Position numbers and translations under genes: made by a program | Part shown: positions 9,090 to 19,855 of the stretch, one piece after another | Layout of the letters: every line of letters begins with the position of its first letter | Numbering within the stretch: position 1 is the first letter of the stretch | Assembly: GCA_947601495.1 (NCBI GenBank) | Contig: CANQGE010000008.1 | Location: 1 to 62,762 of the forward strand | Source of the DNA: an uncultured Clostridia bacterium | Lineage (GTDB): Bacteria > Bacillota > Clostridia > TANB77 > CAG-508 | Direction: 5' to 3' | Length of the DNA stretch: 62,762 nt | The notes under the pieces: generated by a model | Database searches by the model: none | The model's input: only the letters and a program-made list of their open reading frames with translations | Told to the model about the DNA's origin: nothing

Positions 9090-9434
9090 TTAATTCACCA
9101 AAACATTAGCCTTTTTTAATATATTACTAAAGTTATTTTCTATATCTTTAAATGTTATTTCTTCAATATTTTTTTCTTTATTTATAACAATTAAAATATT
9201 TGTTCCCTTCTCTATTCTATTTTCAAAGTTTTTATAATTTTCTCTAATAAGCCTTTTTATTTTATTTCTTTTTACAGCTTTACCCTGTTTCTTTGAAATT
9301 GCTATTCCTAGCTTATTATAGCTTTTTGAAGTTTTACTTATATACATATAAATAAAATCTCCATAATAAAATTTTCCCTTTGAAAAAAGATTTTTAAATT
9401 CATAATTTTTTTTAAGCATTATAGTATTTTTCAT
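9090..9434 (-). CDS. rnpA: Ribonuclease P protein component
   Basis: RnpA binds the RNase P RNA and helps 5' maturation of tRNAs. The 114 residues contain the RNR-type signature [21 protein letters not shown] and the downstream LIRENYKN. The first ATG (9434) has AAGGAG eleven bases upstream. An internal start at [12 protein letters not shown] is closer to the usual family N-terminus but has no comparable ribosome site. Confidence 0.95.
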   Translation of the reverse strand: MKNTIMLKKNYEFKNLFSKGKFYYGDFIYMYISKTSKSYNKLGIAISKKQGKAVKRNKIKRLIRENYKNFENRIEKGTNILIVINKEKNIEEITFKDIENNFSNILKKANVLVN

Positions 9435-9536
9435 AATTAATATTACTCCTTCAATATCCTCTTTTGCTAGAGTATAAAGAAAAATAAATAATAATTAATC
9501 TATAAAAAATATTATAAAAATTAATATTATTTATTA

Positions 9537-9562
9537 AAAAAAGGGCGCTTTTGTGCCCTTTC
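9537..9562 (-). terminator. Terminator-like hairpin after rpmH
   Basis: On the minus strand AAAGGGC pairs with GCCCTTT across a short loop and is followed by a T run. It lies just downstream of the rpmH stop and 100 bp before rnpA, so it could reduce readthrough and favour L34 over RnpA expression. Confidence 0.7.
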
Positions 9563-9564
9563 CT

Positions 9565-9699
9565 TTAAGCTGAGATTTTTTTTCTTCCTTTATTTCTTCT
9601 AGCGTTTAATACTTTTCTTCCTGCTCTTGTTTGCATTCTTTTTCTAAAACCGTGTACTTTATTTCTTTGTCTTTTTTTTGGTTGGTATGTTCTTTTCAT
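9565..9699 (-). CDS. rpmH: 50S ribosomal protein L34
   Basis: This 44-residue basic protein starts [18 protein letters not shown], continues [20 protein letters not shown] and ends RKKISA, the invariant L34 sequence. The ATG at 9699 is preceded by AGGAGGTGCAAA. Its promoter is at 9776-9805. L34 next to dnaA and divergent from it is the classic origin arrangement. Confidence 0.98.
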   Translation of the reverse strand: MKRTYQPKKRQRNKVHGFRKRMQTRAGRKVLNARRNKGRKKISA

Positions 9700-9775
9700 T
9701 TTGCACCTCCTAATTTATATTTATTTTATTATATTTTTGAATTAAATAATATCTATTTATTCGCAAGTAATTTAA

Positions 9776-9805
9776 ATTATACTATACAACATTATGAAAA
9801 GTCAA
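9776..9805 (-). promoter_or_regulatory. Promoter of rpmH
   Basis: On the minus strand TTGACT (9805-9800) and TATAAT (9781-9776) are separated by 18 bp, about 80 bp upstream of the L34 start. Confidence 0.7.
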
Positions 9806-9883
9806 GTAATTAATAAAATTTGTAACCTTTATTTCCCTAAATACATAAAATTTATTTTTTTTAATTTTTCTGATAATTTTAAC

Positions 9884-9912
9884 TTGATATTTAAAAATAT
9901 TTTTGATATTAT
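9884..9912 (+). promoter_or_regulatory. Promoter of dnaA
   Basis: TTGATA (9884-9889) and TATTAT (9907-9912) are 17 bp apart. They lie just upstream of the DnaA boxes, so DnaA could autoregulate. Confidence 0.6.
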
Positions 9913-9940
9913 ATGCGTGTAATAAAAAAGGATTTTTATG

Positions 9941-10018
9941 TTTTCCACAGAATGTTTGTTCTTGTAAAACTTGTTTACGTAAGGTTTGCAGTTTTCTTGT
10001 GGACAACCATGTGGATAA
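9941..10018. other. oriC: Origin region, upstream DnaA boxes (part of oriC)
   Basis: Three DnaA boxes lie between the dnaA promoter and its start codon: TTTTCCACA (9941-9949), TGTGGACAA (9998-10006, minus) and a perfect TGTGGATAA (10010-10018, minus). The last two are spaced 12 bp start to start. Upstream is a strongly AT-rich tract. With the boxes downstream of dnaA this gives the bipartite origin known from Bacillus. Confidence 0.75.
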
Positions 10019-10052
10019 CCACTATAACTAGAAAGGATGGTCTTCTTAAAAA

Positions 10053-11402
10053 ATGTATACTGATAAAGATGATTTACTTGCAAAAGCTAAAGATTTATTA
10101 AAAGAAGAAATGACAACAATTTCTTATACAACATGGATTAAGAATTTAGAAATCCAATCTATTATTGATGATAAAATTGTTTTAGTTGCATTTTCAAAAA
10201 TGCAAAAAGATGCTATTGAAACACGTTTATTTGATTTAATTTGTAATACATTTAATTTTATTACTAATAAAAATTGTGAAATAGAAATAATAGAAAGAGA
10301 TTCTTCAAACAGTGAAAATTTCAATCAAAAGAGGGAAGAGGTTTCTTTTGAAAATTCTGAAAATTATTCTCGTTCTTTTTTAAATCCTAAGTATACATTC
10401 GATAACTTCGTAATAGGAAACAATAATAAATTTGCCCAAGCTGCTGCTTATGCAGTTGCTGAATCTCCAGCTACTGCTTATAATCCATTATTTATTTATG
10501 GTGGAGTAGGACTTGGAAAAACACATTTAATGCATGCAATTGGAAATAAAATTATTCAAAAAAATCCTAATGCAAAAGTTTTATATGTAACATCTGAAAA
10601 TTTCATTAATGAACTTGTAAATTCTATAAAAGATGCAAATTATAAAAATGAATTATTTAGAAATAAATATAGAAATATTGATGTTTTATTAATAGATGAC
10701 ATTCAATTTATAGCAGGGAAGAAAACAGGGCAAGAAGAATTTTTCCATACTTTTAATGCATTACATCAAAACGGAAAACAAATTATTATCTCAAGTGATA
10801 GACCACCAAGAGACATTCCTTTATTAGAAGAAAGATTAAAATCAAGATTTGAATGGGGGATACTTGCAGACATTTCAATGCCAGATTATGAAACTCGTTT
10901 GGCAATTCTTAGAAGAAAAGTTCAAGCAGATAAAATATTAATTGATGATTACATATTATCTGTTATTGCTACAAAAATAGATTCAAATATTAGAGAACTA
11001 GAAGGAGCATTAAATAAAATAGTTGCTTATGCTTCATTAACACATAGTCCAATAACAATTGAAATTGCTGAAAAATCTATTAATGATATAGTTCTTCAAA
11101 AAGAGAAAGTTATTTCGTCAGACTACATACAAGACGTTGTTGCAAAATATTTTAATATTGACAAAAAAGATTTAATATCTTCTAAAAAATCAAATGACAT
11201 TGCATATCCTAGACAAATAGCAATGTATTTATGTAGAAATATTGCTGGACTTTCTCTTCCAAAAATCGGTGCAGACTTTGGAAATAGGGACCATACAACA
11301 GTTATGCATGCAGTAAATAAAATAGAAAAAGAAATAAAAGAAAAAACAAATACCAAATTAATTGTGGAAAGTGTGAAAAACATAATTGAAGATGCAAATT
11401 AA
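10053..11402 (+). CDS. dnaA: Chromosomal replication initiator protein DnaA
   Basis: DnaA is the AAA+ initiator that binds DnaA boxes and melts oriC. The 449 residues have domain I (about 1-80), a variable linker, and the AAA+ core starting YTFDNFVIGNNNKFAQAAA. Walker A is GGVGLGKTHLMHAIGN (about 150-165), Walker B is VLLIDDIQFIAG, and sensor 2 is SNIRELEGALNK. The C-terminal DNA-binding domain has the box-reading motif GADFGNRDHTTVMHAVNKIE. The domain II linker is short. The ATG at 10053 has AAAGGATGG about 12 bases upstream. Confidence 0.98.
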   Translation: MYTDKDDLLAKAKDLLKEEMTTISYTTWIKNLEIQSIIDDKIVLVAFSKMQKDAIETRLFDLICNTFNFITNKNCEIEIIERDSSNSENFNQKREEVSFENSENYSRSFLNPKYTFDNFVIGNNNKFAQAAAYAVAESPATAYNPLFIYGGVGLGKTHLMHAIGNKIIQKNPNAKVLYVTSENFINELVNSIKDANYKNELFRNKYRNIDVLLIDDIQFIAGKKTGQEEFFHTFNALHQNGKQIIISSDRPPRDIPLLEERLKSRFEWGILADISMPDYETRLAILRRKVQADKILIDDYILSVIATKIDSNIRELEGALNKIVAYASLTHSPITIEIAEKSINDIVLQKEKVISSDYIQDVVAKYFNIDKKDLISSKKSNDIAYPRQIAMYLCRNIAGLSLPKIGADFGNRDHTTVMHAVNKIEKEIKEKTNTKLIVESVKNIIEDAN

Positions 11403-11717
11403 TTTATTTTTTCATATAAATTTTAATTTATAAAAAATATTTGTTTTGCAAACAATTTTTTATAAAAAAAGTTCTATTAACTCTTACGGAATAGCTTAAA
11501 AGATTTCCACAAAAAAATGTGTAAATCGTGTTTATTTTTTGTTAATAACTTGTATTCACAAATGATAAAAAATAACGTGGATAAAATAAAAAGAAATTCA
11601 CAAAATTATTCACATAGTTTTTCTTATAGGTATAGGCGTTTTTAAGACTTTTCCACTAAATTCACAGTACCTATAACTAATACTACTATTAATATTATTT
11701 TATAGAAGGAGAAAAAA
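11403..11717. other. oriC: Origin region, dnaA-dnaN intergenic DnaA boxes
   Basis: This 315-bp gap contains DnaA-box-like sequences, none perfect: CGTGGATAA (about 11577-11585, minus), TTATTCACA (11606-11614), TTTTCCACT near 11650, and partial TTTCCACA and TATTCACA motifs. In Bacillus the unwinding element lies in the equivalent gap. It is the best candidate for the duplex-opening site; no terminator was seen between dnaA and dnaN. Confidence 0.65.
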
Positions 11718-12833
11718 ATGAAAGTTATTTGTGAAAAAGAAAAAATTTTAAAAGGAATTAATTCTGTTATAAATGGTGTTGCTTCAAAAACAACAATGCC
11801 TATATTAGAAGGAATTCTTATTCAAACAAATGATAATGAATTAAAATTAACTTCTTATGACTTAGAAATAGGAATAGAGTATATAGTAGAAGCTAAAATA
11901 GAAGAACATGGAAGTACAGTAGTAAATGCTATAATGTTTAGTGAAATAATAAGAAGACTTCCTTCAGCAGATATAAAATTAAATATTAATGAAAATAATT
12001 TATTAGAAATAGAGTGTGAAGGATCTTTATATAAATTAGCAACAATGAATCCAGATGAATTTCCAGAATTACCAAAAATAAACATAGATAATTCAATAGA
12101 AATAGATCAAACTATATTAAAAAATATGATAAGAAAAACAATTTTTGCAGTAAGCACAGAAGAGAATAGACCAATTTTTACAGGATGTTTATTTGAAATA
12201 GAAGGAAATAAATTAAATGTAGTTGCAGTTGATGGATATAGATTGGCAATAAAAAGCTGTAGCTTAAATGCAAATGTAAATAATTTTAGCTGTGTTATTC
12301 CAGGAAAAACTTTAAATGAAGTAAATAAAATAGTTTCAGATTCTTTTGATACTATAAAAATAGGAATTGCAAGAAATCAAGCATTATTTGAAATGGAAAA
12401 TTGTAAAATTGTAACTAGATTATTAGATGGAGAATTTTTAAAATATTCTAATACAATTCCTCAAAACTGGGAAACAAGAATAAAAGTAAATAAAAATAAT
12501 ATACAAAATTGTTTTGAAAGAATTTCTTTAATTTCAGCATCATCAATTGAAAAAGAAAAGAAATATCCAGTAAAAATAAATATAGATGTTGGAAAAGTAA
12601 CAATTTCTTGTGCAAATCAAACAGGAGATGCAAAAGAAGAAATTTATGTTGATACAGAAGGAAAAGAATTAGAAATAGGATTTAATCCAAAATTTTTCTT
12701 AGATGCATTAAAAGCAATTGATGATGAAGAAGTTTATATAGATTTTGGAACAAATAGATCTCCATGTGTAATAAAACCAATAGAAGATGGAGACTATATC
12801 TATATGATATTACCAATAAAAATGAAAGATTAA
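11718..12833 (+). CDS. dnaN: DNA polymerase III sliding clamp (beta subunit)
   Basis: The beta clamp encircles DNA and tethers PolC/DnaE and many repair proteins. The 371-residue length and the three-fold clamp architecture are typical: N-terminal MKVICEKEKILKGINSV, middle TGCLFEIEGNKLNVVAVDGYRLA, and C-terminal FLDALKAIDDEEVYIDFG followed by the usual YMILPIKM end. AGAAGGAGAAAAAA precedes the ATG. Confidence 0.97.
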   Translation: MKVICEKEKILKGINSVINGVASKTTMPILEGILIQTNDNELKLTSYDLEIGIEYIVEAKIEEHGSTVVNAIMFSEIIRRLPSADIKLNINENNLLEIECEGSLYKLATMNPDEFPELPKINIDNSIEIDQTILKNMIRKTIFAVSTEENRPIFTGCLFEIEGNKLNVVAVDGYRLAIKSCSLNANVNNFSCVIPGKTLNEVNKIVSDSFDTIKIGIARNQALFEMENCKIVTRLLDGEFLKYSNTIPQNWETRIKVNKNNIQNCFERISLISASSIEKEKKYPVKINIDVGKVTISCANQTGDAKEEIYVDTEGKELEIGFNPKFFLDALKAIDDEEVYIDFGTNRSPCVIKPIEDGDYIYMILPIKMKD

Positions 12834-12846
12834 AAATTCAAAAGAA

Positions 12847-12886
12847 GGAGGATATATTAGAAAAACTAATATAAAATAAAAAAATG
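12847..12886 (+). promoter_or_regulatory. Hairpin between a strong Shine-Dalgarno and its start codon
   Basis: AAGGAGG ends 32 bases before the ATG of the next gene, too far for normal initiation. Between them an inverted repeat TATATTAG/CTAATATA (12853-12860, 12866-12873; 5-nt loop) could fold and bring the ATG to an effective distance of about 11-13 bases. Confidence 0.45.
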
Positions 12887-13105
12887 CCAGATTTTTTACA
12901 AAAAATATATGATAAATTAGTAGAGTTATTCATGAAATTTACTAAAAAATGCGATGAATGGTCAGAAACAATATATGAAAGAACAGGGAAAAAAATAAAT
13001 ATAGCAATGATAATAGGAGCAATAATTCTTATTATTTTTGTAGCAATATTTGTAAAGGCAATTTTAGGAATAGTATGGGGAAAATTAAGTACTGGAGATT
13101 ATTAA
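12884..13105 (+). CDS. Small single-pass membrane protein between dnaN and recF
   Basis: This 73-residue protein has a charged N-terminus (DFLQKIYDKLVELFMKFTKK) and one membrane segment at about 41-66 (IAMIIGAIILIIFVAIFVKA). I do not recognise the family. In most Firmicutes this position is occupied by the S4-domain protein YaaA/RlbA; this protein has no S4 motif and is not its homologue by eye. It lies in the dnaN-recF-gyrB gene string, eight bases before recF. There is no second candidate start nearer the ribosome-binding site. Confidence 0.7.
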   Translation: MPDFLQKIYDKLVELFMKFTKKCDEWSETIYERTGKKINIAMIIGAIILIIFVAIFVKAILGIVWGKLSTGDY

Positions 13106-13112
13106 AATAAAA

Positions 13113-14187
13113 ATGTACATAAAAAATATAGTTTTAAATAATTTTAGAAATTACAGTAATCAAGAAATAGAACTTAATAAAAATATTAATATAATATATG
13201 GAAATAATGCTCAAGGAAAAACAAATATAGTAGAAGCAATATTTTTATGTAGTTATCGGAAAGTCTTTTAGAGCGAAAAAAGATAAAGAATTAATAAAAT
13301 TTAATGAAAAAAATTCAAAAATAAAAATAGAATACGAAAAAAAAGATAGAACAGGAAAAATAGAAGCAGAAATAGAAGACAAAAAAATATTTTTATTAAA
13401 TGGGGTAAAACAAAATAAAGTAAGTAACATTGTAGGAAATATAAATGTTGTAATTTTTACACCAGATGACATTGAAATAATAAAAGACGGTCCTCAAAAA
13501 AGAAGAAGATTTCTTGATATGATGATAAGTTCTTTAAAGCCAAATTATATACATTTACTTAATAATTATAATAAAATACTAGAGCAAAGGAATAATTACT
13601 TAAGACAAATAAAATATGAAAATAAAGATAAAAACAATTTAGACGTTTGGGACGAAAGTTTAGCAGAATATTCTTTTAAAATATATGAATATAGAAAAAA
13701 GTATATAGAAAAATTCTCTGAAAAAATAGAAGATATCCACAAAACAATAACAAAAAGTGGAAAAGAAGAAATAAAAATAAAATATATAAGCAATAGTAAA
13801 GATAAAGAATCTTTTTTAGAAAATTTGAAAAAATCTAGAGAAATAGATATATCTCGAGGATTTACAGCCACAGGAATACATAGAGATGATTTCATAATAT
13901 ATATAAACGGAAGACAAGTTTCTATTTTTGGTTCACAAGGACAACAAAGAACAGCAACTTTAACATTAAAATTATGCGAACTTCAGATAGTAAAAGAAGA
14001 AATTGGAGAAAATCCAATATTATTATTAGATGATTTTATGTCAGAACTTGATGAAGAAAGAAGAAAAAGTTTTTTAGAAAATATAGAAGAAAATCAAGTT
14101 ATTATAACTTGTACAGATAAATTTGAATTAGAAAAGAACAGCTCAATATTTTTTGTAGAAAATGGTATTTGCAAAAAAGAGTGTTAA
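13113..14187 (+). pseudogene. recF: recF, interrupted by a single-base frameshift
   Basis: RecF is the SMC-like ATPase that loads RecA at gaps with RecO and RecR. The first 47 codons encode MYIKNIVLNNFRNYSNQEIE and Walker A GNNAQGKTN, then IFLCS. One extra T at 13253-13254 shifts the frame into a quick stop (YRKVF). Removing it restores IGKSFRAKKDKELI and an open frame to 14187 (357 residues, normal length). The rest has the ABC signature FGSQGQQRTATLTLKL and Walker B ILLLDDFMSELD. The gene is otherwise undecayed, so an assembly or sequencing indel is as likely as a true mutation. It is eight bases downstream of the small membrane gene and upstream of gyrB. Confidence 0.9.
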
Positions 14188-16131
<1,944 letters not shown>

Positions 16132-16155
16132 TTAATTAAATATACTAAAAGATGA

Positions 16156-16187
16156 AGCCATAAAGAATTCACTTTATGGCTTTTTAT
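16156..16187 (+). terminator. Terminator after gyrB
   Basis: The perfect 10-bp stem AGCCATAAAG/CTTTATGGCT with a 6-nt loop is followed by TTTTAT. Confidence 0.85.
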
Positions 16188-16199
16188 ATTCTAAAAATA

Positions 16200-16255
16200 T
16201 CTTAATAATATCTTAATAATTTCTCTATTTTTTCTTAATAAAAGTTTGCTATAAT
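16200..16255 (+). promoter_or_regulatory. Promoter with PhoB-type direct repeats before the response regulator
   Basis: An extended -10 (TTTGCTATAAT, hexamer at 16250-16255) is preceded by three direct repeats TCTTAATAA(T/A) at 16200, 16211 and 16233, that is, 11 and 22 bp apart. OmpR/PhoB regulators bind such helical-phase repeats near the -35, so autoregulation by the adjacent gene is likely. Confidence 0.6.
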
Positions 16256-16288
16256 AAATGCAAAATAATAGCGATAGGAGGTTTTTAA

Positions 16289-16987
16289 ATGTATAATATT
16301 TTAGTTTGTGATGATGATAAAGAAATAGTAAAAGCAATTGAAATATATTTAAATAAAGAAGGATATAACGTAATTAAAGCATTTGATGGAGAAGAAGCTT
16401 TAAAAGTTTTAAAAAATAATGCTATACATTTAATAATTCTAGATATAATGATGCCTAAAAAAGATGGAATTGAAACATTAAATGAAATTAGAAAAGATAA
16501 ATCAATTCCAGTTATAATTCTATCTGCAAAATCTGAAGATGAAGATAAAATTAAAGGATTAAATTTAGGCGCAGACGATTATGTTACAAAGCCTTTTAAT
16601 CCACTAGAATTAATTGCTAGAGTAAATTCTGGAATTAGAAGATATACAAAACTTGGAAATTATGAAGCAGAAGAAAATAAAAATATTTTTAAATCAGGAG
16701 AACTTGTAATTGATGATAATTTAAAAATTGTAAAAGTAGATGAACAAGAAATAAAATTAACACCAACAGAGTATAATATTTTAAAATTTTTAACCAAAAA
16801 TAAAGGAAAAGTTTATTCAATTGAGCAAATATATGAAAATGTTTGGGAAGATGAAGCATATGCTGCTGAAAATATAATTGCAGTTCATATAAGACATATT
16901 AGAGAGAAAATAGAAATAAATCCAAAAGAACCAAAATATTTAAAAGTTATATGGGGAATAGGATATAAAATAGAAAATTTAGATTAG
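16289..16987 (+). CDS. OmpR/PhoB-family response regulator
   Basis: This 232-residue regulator has a receiver domain with the acidic pocket CDDDKE, the phospho-acceptor Asp in LIILDIMMPKKDGIE (about residue 52), Ser/Thr switch ILSAKSE and Lys in DDYVTKPFNPLEL. A winged-helix DNA-binding domain follows (LTPTEYNILKFLTKNKGKVYS, NIIAVHIRHIREKIE, IWGIGYKIE). It is 20 bases upstream of its histidine kinase. The signal is not known. Confidence 0.93.
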   Translation: MYNILVCDDDKEIVKAIEIYLNKEGYNVIKAFDGEEALKVLKNNAIHLIILDIMMPKKDGIETLNEIRKDKSIPVIILSAKSEDEDKIKGLNLGADDYVTKPFNPLELIARVNSGIRRYTKLGNYEAEENKNIFKSGELVIDDNLKIVKVDEQEIKLTPTEYNILKFLTKNKGKVYSIEQIYENVWEDEAYAAENIIAVHIRHIREKIEINPKEPKYLKVIWGIGYKIENLD

Positions 16988-17007
16988 ATAAAAAGAGGGA
17001 TTTTAAA

Positions 17008-19176
17008 ATGAAAGAAAGTAAAATTTTAAAAATTACAAGTTACATATTACTTCCAATATTCATTTTAATTATTTTTTTAAGTTGTTTTTTGGAAGTTGGA
17101 AAAGAAAGTATGCATGATAAAGAGCGATTTAAAGAAGATGAATTTTTTAAAACAGATGATTTTCTATCAGCTTATATGTATATGTTGTCAGATCAAACAA
17201 AAAATTTAATTTATCAAAATAGCATATATTCTAGTATAAAAGATGGAGATATAAGAATATGCTATAACGTTGTAGATAAGCCAGATTGCTCTCTTTCATA
17301 TCTTTATAACATAACTGTAAAAAATAAATGTTTTTTAATTCTTTATAAAAATTTAGCATTAACAAATGTTGAATTAACAGAAAACACAAATACAATTGAA
17401 GAAATTAAAAACTTTATACAAAACAATGATAAAAAAGTTAATATAGTAAATGGAATTGTAGAATCAGATAATGAAATATTTTCAAATAAAGCAATTAAAT
17501 ATTGGGAATTATTTAATATAAATTATTATTCAATAACAGAGGGAGGACAGCACAAAGAGAATGTTGTTGCGGAAAGCATTGAAAATGATTATGAAGCAGA
17601 AATATTAGAAGATAGTCCAATAATGATAGAAGAGGTGCCAGATAAAAGGGAATATTTTAGTACAACAATTAATGATTTTCAAATATATAGCTCTTATAAA
17701 GAAGAAGTAATATATAATTCTTCAGAAAAATTATTTGAAAAGTTTGTAGAAGAATTAGGAAAATATGAAAACATATTATATACTTTAACACCAGTATCAG
17801 TAATAGGAGCAGTTTTATTTTTAGTATATTTAATTATTTCAATAGGGCACACAAAAAATAAAGAAGAAATAGATTTAAATGATATAGATAAAATACCTCT
17901 AGAAATTGTACTTTTAATAGGTGGAATATTATATGGCATAATGATTGGCATTATGTTTGTGGTTATTCCAGATCTTAATATTAGTCATTATGTTTTTGCA
18001 GTAAATTTATTCTTTGCAATATATTTTTCAAGCTATATTATTGGTATGGTAATGGCTGTAACAATCATAAAAAGAATAAAATCAAAAACTTTTGTAAAAA
18101 GCAGTATTATTTTAAAAATTTTTATGAAATGTATTAATCTTATAAAAAAATTATTTAAAAAAATTGTTAAAATAATATTAAATTTAAGAGAAATATTGCC
18201 AAAAACATGGAAATTAGTTTTATTAATAGCAGGATATGTTTTAATTTGTTTTATACTAATTTTAATGTTTGAAGAATTTGGTCTTTTCTTAGGATTAGTT
18301 TTAGGAGCATTCATTTTATATAAAATTTTGATTGAAATAAGAAATTTTCAAAAAATAGAACAGCATTTAAAAGCAATGTACGAAGGAGATAACTTAAAGA
18401 AATTAGATGAAAATGAATTTACAAAAGAATTTAAAAATATAGTTAAATATATAAACGATATTTCAAAAGGTTTTGAGAATGCAATTCAAGAAGGAATAAA
18501 ATCTGAGAGATTAAAAACAGAGCTTATTACAAATGTTTCACATGATATAAAAACACCGCTTACATCTATTATAAACTATGTGGATTTAATAAAAAAAGAA
18601 AATATAGATAATGAAAAAATTAAAGAATATATTGAAGTTTTAGATAATAAATCTCAAAGATTAAAGAAATTAACAGAAGACTTAGTTGAAGCATCAAAAG
18701 CCTCTTCTGGAAATGTAAAATTAAATATTGAAAAAATAAATATTTGTGAGTTAATAAAACAATCAACAGGAGAATTTGAAGATAAATTTAAAAATAAAAA
18801 TTTAGATGTAATATTAAATATTCCAGAAGAAGAAATTTATATAAATGCAGATAATAGATATATGTATAGAATTATTGAAAATTTATTTACAAATATTTCA
18901 AAATATGCGTTAGATGCATCTAGAGTTTATATAGATATTACAAAAAATGAAGAAAAAACAAAAGTTGAAATAAAAAATATTTCAAAAGAAAAATTAAATA
19001 TATCAGCAGATGAATTAATGCAAAGATTTGTAAGAGGAGATAAAGCAAGAACAACAGAAGGAAGCGGACTTGGAATATCAATTTCAAAAAGCTTAACAGA
19101 ACTTCAAAAAGGAAAATTTAATTTAGTTGTAGATGGAGATTTGTTTAAAGTTGAATTAGAGTTTAAAACTTTATAA
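17008..19176 (+). CDS. Membrane sensor histidine kinase
   Basis: This 722-residue kinase is the partner of the upstream regulator. It has an N-terminal membrane segment (about 10-28), a roughly 230-residue extracytoplasmic region, then a block of five or so membrane segments (about 258-440). The DHp domain carries phospho-acceptor His in LITNVSHDIKTPLTSIINYV, and the catalytic domain carries the N box (YRIIENLFTNISKYAL) and G box (GSGLGISISKSL). A classical HAMP domain is not evident. Architecture with an N-terminal sensor followed by a multi-pass block is unusual compared with PhoR/VanS kinases. Confidence 0.9.
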   Translation: MKESKILKITSYILLPIFILIIFLSCFLEVGKESMHDKERFKEDEFFKTDDFLSAYMYMLSDQTKNLIYQNSIYSSIKDGDIRICYNVVDKPDCSLSYLYNITVKNKCFLILYKNLALTNVELTENTNTIEEIKNFIQNNDKKVNIVNGIVESDNEIFSNKAIKYWELFNINYYSITEGGQHKENVVAESIENDYEAEILEDSPIMIEEVPDKREYFSTTINDFQIYSSYKEEVIYNSSEKLFEKFVEELGKYENILYTLTPVSVIGAVLFLVYLIISIGHTKNKEEIDLNDIDKIPLEIVLLIGGILYGIMIGIMFVVIPDLNISHYVFAVNLFFAIYFSSYIIGMVMAVTIIKRIKSKTFVKSSIILKIFMKCINLIKKLFKKIVKIILNLREILPKTWKLVLLIAGYVLICFILILMFEEFGLFLGLVLGAFILYKILIEIRNFQKIEQHLKAMYEGDNLKKLDENEFTKEFKNIVKYINDISKGFENAIQEGIKSERLKTELITNVSHDIKTPLTSIINYVDLIKKENIDNEKIKEYIEVLDNKSQRLKKLTEDLVEASKASSGNVKLNIEKINICELIKQSTGEFEDKFKNKNLDVILNIPEEEIYINADNRYMYRIIENLFTNISKYALDASRVYIDITKNEEKTKVEIKNISKEKLNISADELMQRFVRGDKARTTEGSGLGISISKSLTELQKGKFNLVVDGDLFKVELEFKTL

Positions 19177-19183
19177 AAAAATC

Positions 19184-19258
19184 TTGACTTATAAAAAATT
19201 CTGTTGTAATATAGTTATCAATCAAAGGGGCGCAAAAAAATTGCGCTCTTATTTTTTT
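19184..19258 (+). promoter_or_regulatory. Promoter followed by an intrinsic-terminator hairpin (possible attenuator)
   Basis: TTGACT (19184-19189) and TAATAT (19207-19212) are 17 bp apart, a good sigma-A promoter. About 18 bases after the predicted start, GCGCAA/TTGCGC (19230-19235, 19241-19246) forms a hairpin followed by TCTTATTTTTTTT, immediately before the ribosome-binding site AAGGAGG. Transcripts from this promoter would meet the terminator before the coding region; it could also serve as the histidine-kinase gene's terminator. Confidence 0.6.
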
Positions 19259-19275
19259 TAAGGAGGTAGATATAA

Positions 19276-19851
19276 ATAAAAAAAGAAAAAACAACTCAGG
19301 GCTGGCTACCATTTGATGAAGTTTTAGAAAACGGAATAATAAAGCAAAAAAATTCTTATATAAAAATTATAAAAGTAATTCCAATTAATTATGATTTAAA
19401 ATCAAATTTAGAAAAAGAAGCTATTTTAAATTCTTATAAATTGTTTTTAAAAACATGCGATTTTAATGTTCAAATAATTATTCAAAGTAAAAAAGAAAAT
19501 TTATCAAAATATTTTTTTAATCTTAAACAAATTTCCCAAAAAGAAGAAAACGAAAAAATAAAAGAAATAGCAAAAGAGTATATAGAGTTTATAAAAAATA
19601 AAAATGAAGAAAACAAATCAGCATCAAAAAATTTTTATATAGTTATTAAATATGATTTTGATTTATCCACAAAAAGTGCTCAAACTGTGGATGAAAACAT
19701 TGCAATTAACTTTTTAAATGAAGGATTTTTTAAAATAAAAGAAACTTTATCAAGATGTGGCAATACTGTATATGACATTAATGAAAAACAAGAAGTAGAA
19801 GAAATTTTAAATTCATTTTTTAATCAAAAAGGTGAAAAAAAGGAGGAATGA
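19276..19851 (+). CDS. T4SS-associated protein (TraC/VirB4 N-domain-like), apparent AUA start
   Basis: The frame is open from 19276 and encodes about 192 residues beginning KKEKTTQGWLPFDEVLENGI. It resembles the small proteins encoded just before VirB4-type ATPases in Gram-positive conjugation loci; the family assignment is by memory, not a search. There is no ATG, GTG or TTG in frame before a TTG at 19441, but AAGGAGG sits nine bases before an ATA codon at 19276. Starting at 19441 would discard the most conserved-looking part. The gene heads an operon with the VirB4-type ATPase and a MinD-like ATPase; its stop overlaps an ATG of the next gene. Confidence 0.65.
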   Translation: MKKEKTTQGWLPFDEVLENGIIKQKNSYIKIIKVIPINYDLKSNLEKEAILNSYKLFLKTCDFNVQIIIQSKKENLSKYFFNLKQISQKEENEKIKEIAKEYIEFIKNKNEENKSASKNFYIVIKYDFDLSTKSAQTVDENIAINFLNEGFFKIKETLSRCGNTVYDINEKQEVEEILNSFFNQKGEKKEE

Positions 19852-19855
19852 TAAT

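Noticed and set aside
9782-10083. Minus-strand frames over the dnaA upstream region
   Set aside because: They overlap the dnaA promoter and DnaA boxes, lack ribosome sites and have no recognisable product.
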